Positions 48,271-54,021 of a stretch of 54,021 nucleotides of DNA are shown here, piece by piece (within the stretch, counting starts at the first letter, position 1; each line of letters starts with the position of its first letter). The stretch is from Streptomyces lydicus. GTDB lineage: Bacteria; Actinomycetota; Actinomycetes; Streptomycetales; Streptomycetaceae. The position numbers were made by a program, and so were the translations under genes. Under the pieces are notes generated by a model. It ran no database searches. It was not told the origin of the DNA and saw only the letters and a program-made list of their open reading frames with translations. The DNA is taken from assembly GCF_000717345.1 (NCBI RefSeq), contig NZ_JNZA01000044.1, positions 1 through 54,021 of the forward strand, in the 5' to 3' direction.

Positions 48271-49485
48271 TTACGCGAGCCCCTTGAGCATGGCCCTGAA
48301 GTAGAGCTGCGGCAGGCCGTAGCGCTTGAGGAACCACATGTCGGTGCGTTCGCGGGTGGTGTCGATGAACGGAAGGGAGGGCGTGGGCCGCAGGTCGTAG
48401 TCGAACTCCGCGAGCAGCATCTTGTGCCGCGCGGTGACCAGGGGACAGGAGGTGTAGCCGTCGTAGCGGGCGGAAGCCGGGCGCCCGCGGAGCCCGGCGA
48501 GGAGATTGCTGACGACGACCGGGGCCTGCTTGCGGATCGCCGCGCCCGTCTTGGACGTCGGAAGGTTGGCGACGTCGCCGAGCACGAACACGTCGGGGAA
48601 GTCAGGGTGCTGAAGGGTTTCGCGGTCCGCCGCGACGTACCCGTAGGGGGACTGCGGGTCGGCGAGCGGGCCGTCGGCGAGCCAGCGCGGCGCCCGCTGC
48701 GGCGGTACGGCGTGCAGCAGGTCGTAACGGACCGTCTCCGCCGTGCCGGTGGTGTGATCGGTGAGCACCGCCTCCCGCGCCGGGCCGTCCACACCGGTCA
48801 TCTCCGAGTTCAGCCGCACCTCGATGCCGTAGCGGCGGGCCGTCTCCCGCAGCGCCCGGTCGAAGACCGGCACCTTGAACATCGCGGGCTCCGGGAGCAC
48901 CAGAATGGTGCGGATCGACTTCAGCACCCCGCGCTTGCGCCAGTGGTCGGCCGCCAGATACGCGATCTTCTGCGGGGCGCCGCCGCACTTCACCGGCCCG
49001 GACGGCATGGTGAAGACCGCCGTGCCACGGCGCATCCGGCGGATGAACTCCCAGGTGAGCGGGGCGAGATCGGGCCGGTAGTTGCTCGTCACCCCGTCGT
49101 GGCCGAGCGCCGGGGCGAGGCCGGGCACGCCGTCCCAGTCGAGCTCCAGACCGGGCGCCAGGACCAGCCGCCCGTAGGAGAGCACCCGGCCGGAGGCGGT
49201 GGTGACGGTGCGGGCGGCCGGATCGACGGCGGTGGCGCGTTCCCGCAGCCAGCGCACGCCCGGCGGCATGACGTCCGCCTCGGTGCGCAGCGAGGCCCGC
49301 AACGGCGCCTGGCCACCCCCGACGAGCGTCCACAGCGGCTGGTACCAGTGCGTCTCGGACGGCTCCAGCAGTGCGATGTCGTGGACACCGGCACGACGTA
49401 AGCGGGCAGCGACGGTGATGCCCGCGCTGCCGCCGCCGACGATGAGGACCTGGTGGCGGGACGGGGCGGCGGGTGCGGGGGTCAT
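48271..49485 (-). CDS. sqr: sulfide:quinone oxidoreductase-like FAD enzyme
   Basis: A 404-aa flavoprotein: VLIVGGGSAGITVAARLRRAG (FAD dinucleotide fold), SETHWYQPLWTLVGGG, VDPAARTVTT, SGPVKCGGAPQKIAYLAADHWRKRG with the conserved Cys, HAVPPQRAPRWL, FPDVFVLGDVANLPTSKTGAAIRKQAPVV (second FAD motif), and LLAEFDYDLRPTPSLPFIDTT. This set is that of type II SQR, which oxidises sulfide to persulfide on the membrane face and reduces quinone. The gene lies downstream of tauE and gntR on the same strand and forms a sulfur operon with them. Confidence 0.87.
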   Translation of the reverse strand: MTPAPAAPSRHQVLIVGGGSAGITVAARLRRAGVHDIALLEPSETHWYQPLWTLVGGGQAPLRASLRTEADVMPPGVRWLRERATAVDPAARTVTTASGRVLSYGRLVLAPGLELDWDGVPGLAPALGHDGVTSNYRPDLAPLTWEFIRRMRRGTAVFTMPSGPVKCGGAPQKIAYLAADHWRKRGVLKSIRTILVLPEPAMFKVPVFDRALRETARRYGIEVRLNSEMTGVDGPAREAVLTDHTTGTAETVRYDLLHAVPPQRAPRWLADGPLADPQSPYGYVAADRETLQHPDFPDVFVLGDVANLPTSKTGAAIRKQAPVVVSNLLAGLRGRPASARYDGYTSCPLVTARHKMLLAEFDYDLRPTPSLPFIDTTRERTDMWFLKRYGLPQLYFRAMLKGLA

Positions 49486-49590
49486 GGGGTCCTCCTGGGG
49501 ACGGGGTGCGTGAACGGTCGGGGTGGGGTGGGTACTCGGTGGCGGACGGTTGGTCGTTTGTGGGTGGTGGGTGGTGGGTGAACGGTCGGG

Positions 49591-50526
49591 TCAGAGGTGC
49601 GGGAGGGCGGTGGTCGCCATGGTGAGGGCGAGGACGGTGACGAGGGTGGCGAAGGCTGTGGTCAGGGTTCGGGGGCGCAGACGGGTGGTGAGGCGGTTGC
49701 CCAGCTGACTGCCGATCGCGGCGCACGCCGCGAAGCCGGCCAGCAGCGGCCAGTCCAGGCTTCCGGTACCGGCCCGGGTGCCCAGCGCCGTAAGGGAGTT
49801 GATGAGGATGACGAGTAGCGAGGTCCCTATGGCGACCGGCATGTCCAGGCCCAGCACCAGGGTCAGGGCCGGTACCACGACGAAGCCGCCGCCGACCCCG
49901 AAGAAGCCGGTGAGCAGCCCGACGGCGGACGCGGTGACGGCGATCCGGACGGGCCGGGAGAGGAGCGCGGTGCGGGAGTGGGGGAGGCGGTGCGCCCGGA
50001 CGGCCCCGAGGGGAGCGGTGCCGGAGTTGGAGGGGCCGCCGGCCGGGTCGTCCGAGGGGGCGAGGGGAGTGGCGGGGCTGGCGGGCGTGGCGGGCAGGGC
50101 GGGCCGCGCCGGGTCCCGTAAGGGCCGGGTCGGGGTCGGCTCCGCCGCGCGCGCTGCACGCACCTCACGCCACACCAGCATCGCCGCCACCACAAGCATC
50201 AGCCCGGCGAAGGCGGTCATCAGGACATCGGGCCGCAATGCCGCGCTCCAACGGGACCCGACGTAGCTGCCGGCCGTCCCCAGTGCGCCGAACACCGCGC
50301 CGGCCACCCACCGGACCCGGCCCGCCCGGGCGTGGCAGACCAGACCGGACACCGAGCCGACCGCGACCACGACCAGCGCACCCGCGGTCGCCTCGTGCGG
50401 CGACTGCCCCAGCAGACCGACCAGCGCGGGCACCGCCAGCACCGAACCGCCGCCGCCGAGCGCCCCCAGCAGCAGCCCGATCAGCAGCCCGCACGGCAGC
50501 GTCGCCAGGGCTAAGAGAACGGACAC
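49591..50526 (-). CDS. TauE/SafE-family sulfite exporter
   Basis: A 311-aa membrane protein in two half-repeats: LLIGLLLGALGGGGSVLAVPALVGLLGQSPHEATAGAL and VGLLTGFFGVGGGFVVVPALTLVLGLDMPVAIGTSLLVILIN, each with the GxxGGGGG.../P motif of TauE/SafE. Around residues 115-175 is a Pro/Ala-rich cytoplasmic loop longer than usual. It exports sulfite or related anions. GTG start at 50526, directly after the gntR stop (TAGCGTG), so the genes are one transcript. Confidence 0.88.
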   Translation of the reverse strand: MSVLLALATLPCGLLIGLLLGALGGGGSVLAVPALVGLLGQSPHEATAGALVVVAVGSVSGLVCHARAGRVRWVAGAVFGALGTAGSYVGSRWSAALRPDVLMTAFAGLMLVVAAMLVWREVRAARAAEPTPTRPLRDPARPALPATPASPATPLAPSDDPAGGPSNSGTAPLGAVRAHRLPHSRTALLSRPVRIAVTASAVGLLTGFFGVGGGFVVVPALTLVLGLDMPVAIGTSLLVILINSLTALGTRAGTGSLDWPLLAGFAACAAIGSQLGNRLTTRLRPRTLTTAFATLVTVLALTMATTALPHL

Positions 50527-50527
50527 G

Positions 50528-51406
50528 CTAGGCGGACGGACACGAGACGGCGGAGGCCGAAGCCACCGGCGATGAGACGGCGGATTCCGAAACCACCGGT
50601 GAAGAGGAGCCGGGCGACGCAGCGGCCCGCGGTGCCAGCGCGACGGCCCGGCTCTCGTCGGACCACTCGGCGACGAAGCTGAAACGGTCGCCGCGCACCA
50701 CCGTCTCCCGCCACTCCACCGGCCGCTCCCCGGCCCGCCCCAGCCGCTCGATGGCGAACGCCGCCTCCCGGTCGGCCAGCCCCAGCAACCACGCCTGCCG
50801 CACGTCCGGCAGGAACGGCTGGATCCGCTCACGACCCCCGGTGACCTTCACCGAGCAGCGCCGCGACAACTCGCCGTAGAGCGACGTGTGCCCGAAGTCC
50901 GCCGCCAGCAGCGGCTCGGCGATCTCGGCGGGCAGATACGCGGTGTCGTGGGCGAGCGGTTCGCCGTCCGCCAGCCGCAGCCGCTCCAGCACGACCAGCG
51001 GCGCGTCCGGAACCAGCCCCAGATGCCCCGCCACGGTGCCGTCCACGGTCCGCTCCAGCCGCAACACCTCGCTGCGCTGCTCCACGCCCTGCCCCTCCAA
51101 CTCACGGAAGAGGCTGTACAGCGAGCCGAGCGGCTGCTGTATGCGGCGGGTGTCCAGCCGGCTGGCCCGGCCGCGCTCGGCGATCACCAGACCGTCGGCG
51201 CGCAGCTTGCGCAGCGCCTCGCGCACGGTGTGCCGGCTGACCTCGTACTCGCCGGTGAGCCGGTGCTCGGCCGGGAACTCCTCGGTGAACGCACCGGCTT
51301 CCATCCGCCGGCGCAGATCCGCGAAGAGCTGCGCCCAGAGGGGGAGCGGGGAGCGCCGGTCCAGGGGGCGCGGAGCGTGCGCGCCGTCCGGCTGCTCGGT
51401 CGTCAT
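50528..51406 (-). CDS. GntR-family (UTRA) regulator of the sulfur cluster
   Basis: A 292-aa protein: winged helix LPLWAQLFADLRRRMEAGAF, LPAEHRLTGEYEVSRHTVREALRKLRADGLVIAERGR; UTRA domain GSLYSLFRELEGQGVEQ, LVVLERLRLADGEPLAHDTAYLPAEIAEPLL, DREAAFAIERLGRAGERPVEWRETVVRGDRFSFVAEW. The ATG at 51406 has GGAGGAA upstream. The tail repeats SSPV/SAV in a 10-residue in-frame duplication (50544-50603). It heads the tauE-sqr operon and is divergent from the dioxygenase-rhodanese gene, so it is the obvious regulator of both. UTRA domains bind small ligands; a sulfur-derived signal is inferred. Confidence 0.87.
   Translation of the reverse strand: MTTEQPDGAHAPRPLDRRSPLPLWAQLFADLRRRMEAGAFTEEFPAEHRLTGEYEVSRHTVREALRKLRADGLVIAERGRASRLDTRRIQQPLGSLYSLFRELEGQGVEQRSEVLRLERTVDGTVAGHLGLVPDAPLVVLERLRLADGEPLAHDTAYLPAEIAEPLLAADFGHTSLYGELSRRCSVKVTGGRERIQPFLPDVRQAWLLGLADREAAFAIERLGRAGERPVEWRETVVRGDRFSFVAEWSDESRAVALAPRAAASPGSSSPVVSESAVSSPVASASAVSCPSA
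50544..50603. repeat. 30-bp tandem duplication at the gntR 3' end
   Basis: Two adjacent 30-bp units (50544-50573 and 50574-50603) agree at 25 positions. They encode the duplicated Ser/Val/Ala tail of the regulator. Confidence 0.8.
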
Positions 51407-51613
51407 GGTTGTTCCTCCGCGGGACTCTGGTGGGGCGGGGTGGAGCGGTGCCGTGCGGTGCGCTGCGGTGCCGGGGCAGGCAGGGCGAGCCGGTACGGGC
51501 GAGACGCACCTGAAGCGACCTCGCCCTGACGCTCGGTCAAGACGTGCGGTCAGACCGACTCCTGGCTCGTTGCGGGCCACCCCCAGCTTGTCGCCCGCCG
51601 ACCCGAATCCTTA

Positions 51614-51625
51614 ATGTACGTACAT
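51614..51625. promoter_or_regulatory. GntR operator candidate in the sulfur cluster
   Basis: ATGTACGTACAT is a perfect 12-bp palindrome with the GTAC.GTAC core common in HutC/GntR sites. It lies between the divergent gntR and dioxygenase-rhodanese genes, 94 bp before the latter start. Confidence 0.6.
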
Positions 51626-51718
51626 CCGTGCATCCGCACAACGCACCCCCCGGCCGGAGCGGGCACCGCCCACCGCGTACGCGGCGCCCGCCCACCCCTG
51701 GACCCCCGGAGGCCCACC

Positions 51719-53104
51719 GTGCACTTCGCGCAGTACTACCTCGACTGCCTCTCCCAGGCGTCCTACCTGATCGGTGACCCGACCACCGGACGCGCCGTCC
51801 TGGTCGACCCCCGTCGCGACATCGACGACTACCTGCACGACGCGGAGGCCGCCGGACTGCGCATCGAACTCGTCATCGAAACGCACATTCACGCCGACTT
51901 CCTCTCCGGCCACCTGGAGCTCGCCCGGGCCACCGGCGCCACCATCGCCTTCGGAGAGGCCGCCCGAACCGGCTTCCCCATACGGCGGTTACGCGACGGC
52001 GAACGCATCAGCCTCGGCGCACGTGACGGCGAAGGCGTCACCCTCACCGTCCTCGCCACCCCCGGCCACACCCTGGAATCCCTCTGCCTGGTCATCCATG
52101 AACGGCCCGACGACGACGTGCCGTTCGGCGTCCTCACCGGCGACACCCTCTTCGTCGGCGACGTCGGCCGCCCCGACCTGCTCTCCGCGGCCGGACACTC
52201 ACCGGAAGACATGGCCGTACGCCTCTACCGCTCCCTGCACACCAAACTCATGGTGCTCCCGGACGCGACCCGGGTCTTCCCCGCACACGGCGCCGGCTCC
52301 GCCTGCGGCCGCAGCCTCTCCACCGAGACCAGCTCCACCATCGGCGACCAGCGTCGCCTCAATTACGCCCTGCAGCCCATGCCCGAGGCCGACTTCGTGC
52401 GGCTGATCACCACCGGGCAGCCCGCCACACCCGGCTACTTCGCCCATGACGCCGCCCTCAACCGGGACGGCCACCCCTTCCTGGACGCCACCCCGCCACC
52501 CGCCCTCACCCTGGGGGAAGCACTCGCCGCCCGCGACCAACAGGGCGCCGCCCTCCTCGACTGCCGCCCGCTCGCCGCCTACACCCGCGCGCATCTCGCC
52601 GGATCGCTCCACACCAGCCTGGACACCCGGTTCGCGGAATACGCCGGCAGCGTCGTCGCACCGGGCACCCCGATCGTGCTGCTCGCCGACCCCGGCACCG
52701 AGGAGGAAGCCCGCCTGCGCCTCGCCCGCATCGGCTACGACCACGTCATCGGCCACCTGCCCGACCCGGCCGCCGTGCTGGACCACGCCCCCGCACTCGT
52801 CCGCCACAGCCACCGCATACGGCACGACGACGAACTGCCGCCGCACGCCCAGCTGGTCGACGTCCGCAACCCCGCCGAATACGAGGCCGGCGCCCTGCCC
52901 GACGCCCACAACATCCCGCTGGCCACCCTCCCCGGCCGCATCACGGAACTGGACCCCCGCCGCCCCGTCGTCCTCTACTGCCGCAGCGGAAACCGCTCGG
53001 TGATCGCAGCCGCACTCCTGGAGGCCCGCGGCTTCGACGACGTCTGCGACGTCGCGGGCGGCTTCGAGGCCACGAGAACGGAAGCGGGCGCGACGGCGGG
53101 CTGA
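51719..53104 (+). CDS. persulfide dioxygenase-rhodanese fusion, CstB-like
   Basis: A 461-aa protein. MBL-fold persulfide dioxygenase (~1-245): THIHADFLSGH at 55-65, ATPGHTLESLCLVI and LTGDTLFVGDVGRPDL bind one Fe(II). A first rhodanese-like domain (~275-370, LLDCRPLAAYTRAHLAGSLH) has LLADPG where the active Cys loop should be, so it is inactive. A second rhodanese (~375-455) has VDVRNPAEYEAGALPDAHNIPL and catalytic C421 in LYCRSGNRS. The order MBL, dead rhodanese, live rhodanese is that of staphylococcal CstB, which turns persulfides into thiosulfate. GTG start at 51719 with GGAGG seven bases upstream. Confidence 0.87.
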   Translation: MHFAQYYLDCLSQASYLIGDPTTGRAVLVDPRRDIDDYLHDAEAAGLRIELVIETHIHADFLSGHLELARATGATIAFGEAARTGFPIRRLRDGERISLGARDGEGVTLTVLATPGHTLESLCLVIHERPDDDVPFGVLTGDTLFVGDVGRPDLLSAAGHSPEDMAVRLYRSLHTKLMVLPDATRVFPAHGAGSACGRSLSTETSSTIGDQRRLNYALQPMPEADFVRLITTGQPATPGYFAHDAALNRDGHPFLDATPPPALTLGEALAARDQQGAALLDCRPLAAYTRAHLAGSLHTSLDTRFAEYAGSVVAPGTPIVLLADPGTEEEARLRLARIGYDHVIGHLPDPAAVLDHAPALVRHSHRIRHDDELPPHAQLVDVRNPAEYEAGALPDAHNIPLATLPGRITELDPRRPVVLYCRSGNRSVIAAALLEARGFDDVCDVAGGFEATRTEAGATAG

Positions 53105-53385
53105 GCACGGCCCCCGCCCCGTACGTCCGCGCGCACGCCCCGCGCAGAAAAACCCGTGCCCAAGTCCCGCGCCACAAGCCCCGCCACCCAAGCCCCGCGC
53201 ACGTGCACGCCCAGGACCGTGGACACGAAATACGGAATCAGGAGCGAGAGGAAGGGATGGAGTGCACCGGAAGGGGGCAAGACCCTAGGGGCATGATCCG
53301 TGAGCGCGGTCGTGCGCGGTGGTGCGAGGACCGGCCGGGCGCCGACCCCGACCCTGTACAGCGGACGTTCAGCGATCGTTGATCG

Positions 53386-53952
53386 ATGATCGCCATCCTG
53401 GCACGCATGTTGCACAGTGTGATCTCACAGCATGCAGATGACGCCCGGGAAGCTCAGGAGCCGGACGCGTCCCGGATCGCCCTGACCTGGACCGGAGAGC
53501 CGGGACGGCTGGAGGAGCTGACCCATGGCATGCTCCTCGACCAGGCCAAACGCGCCGCCGCGGCGCTCGCCCGGCTCGGGGTGCGGGCCGGTGACCGGGT
53601 CGCCGTGCATCTGCCGCTGGTGCCGGAATCGGTGATCGCCACGCTCGCCTGCGGCCGGCTGGACGCGATACGTACGACGCTGCCGGTCTCGCTGACGGTG
53701 CCCGAACTGGTCGCCCGCACCCGGGAGTCCGACGCCCGTGTGCTGATCACGGCGGACGCCGCGTTCTGGGACGGGGCGGTACGGCCGGTGAAGCCGCTGC
53801 TCGACCACGCACTGGCCCGGGGCACGGCCGCAGGCGGTGCGCCCCGACGGACCGTGCTCGTCGTGAACCGGTGCTCCCGCCCCGTCTCCTGGAAGCCCGG
53901 GCGTGACCTGTGGTGGCACGAGGTGCTGGAGGGCACGGCCGTCAACGGCTGA
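53386..53952 (+). pseudogene. truncated acetyl-CoA synthetase-like AMP-ligase
   Basis: A 188-residue frame matches only the N-terminal third of AMP-forming acyl-CoA synthetases: AKRAAAALARLGVRAGDRVAVHLPLVPESVIATLACGRL, then ESDARVLITADAAFWDGAVRPVKPLLDHAL and SWKPGRDLWWHEVL. It stops at 53952 before the ATP-binding motif and all catalytic regions. An intact enzyme has ~600 or more residues. IRTTLPVSLTVPEL also replaces the usual GAVHSVVFGGFS. It is either a decayed gene or a stand-alone relic retained for another reason. The start (53386 or 53407) has no clear ribosome site. Confidence 0.7.
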
Positions 53953-54021
53953 GGAAACGATCCGCTCCCGTAGGGGCCCTCCCCCTCCCCCTCCCCCCAC
54001 CCCACTCCCACCCCTCACCCA
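53953..54021. other. window end, no gene visible
   Basis: A pyrimidine-rich stretch (CCCTCCCCC type) after the truncated ligase; no coding or structural signal is seen. Confidence 0.3.

Overview
This is high-GC actinobacterial DNA, almost certainly Streptomyces or a close relative. The evidence is the dense GC-rich coding, GTG starts, an hrdD-type sigma factor beside a fru operon, paralogous lipoprotein/L,D-transpeptidases, a DUF397 protein, and an integrated pSAM2-like element (AICE: actinomycete integrative and conjugative element) in a tRNA-Arg gene. No strain can be named from the sequence.

Layout. (1) 1-1081: the end of a DEAD-box helicase gene, a CBS-domain gene and a small conserved gene. 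(2) 1082-19056: layered integration region at tRNA-Arg(CCT). The tRNA lies at 18984-19056 on the minus strand. Its 3' 44 bp recur as a direct repeat at 4106-4149 (identical) and 1479-1522 (two mismatches), and each copy is followed on the tRNA strand by its own terminator hairpin. Left of the outermost copy is a fragment of an older tyrosine integrase. Between the outer two copies (1523-4105) is one large AIPR-domain gene, a candidate phage-defence gene. Between the inner two copies (4150-18982) is a 14.8 kb AICE. It carries a nuclease-like gene plus a membrane-protein gene at its left end, a GNAT/GntR pair, an spd/tra transfer operon whose FtsK-type tra gene is frameshifted, a replication operon (cytosine methyltransferase, Prim-Pol, P-loop helicase), a repeat-rich putative origin, then xis and int. 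(3) 19057-54021: chromosomal genes.

The chromosomal part contains small membrane proteins with a divergent TetR regulator; a secreted M6-type metalloprotease; TetR plus a 14-TM efflux pump; MarR divergent from a LigB-type dioxygenase; a questin-oxidase-like gene; hrdD; a DeoR-fruK-fruA fructose operon; an imine-reductase-like gene; two L,D-transpeptidases; a CoA-transferase; a small membrane protein under a DosR-like box; a VIT1-type transporter; a P1 peptidase; LtrA; an O-methyltransferase; an M20 hydrolase; a MerR-PP2C fusion; and a sulfide-oxidation cluster (SQR, TauE/SafE, GntR, divergent CstB-like persulfide dioxygenase-rhodanese). The window ends in a truncated AMP-ligase gene.

How it fits together. 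The AICE can be read as a module set: Int/Xis acting on the 44-bp core with flanking paired arm-type repeats; Prim-Pol and helicase acting on GTCAC repeats; Tra acting on a TCAGGGA cluster; GntR repressing the transfer operon through a palindrome. The tra frameshift suggests the element can still excise and replicate but may be impaired for conjugation. Its nuclease and membrane genes, with the neighbouring AIPR gene, make the tRNA-Arg site a small accreting defence-type island. In the sulfur cluster the enzymes resemble the staphylococcal cst operon, but the regulator is a GntR/UTRA protein instead of CstR.
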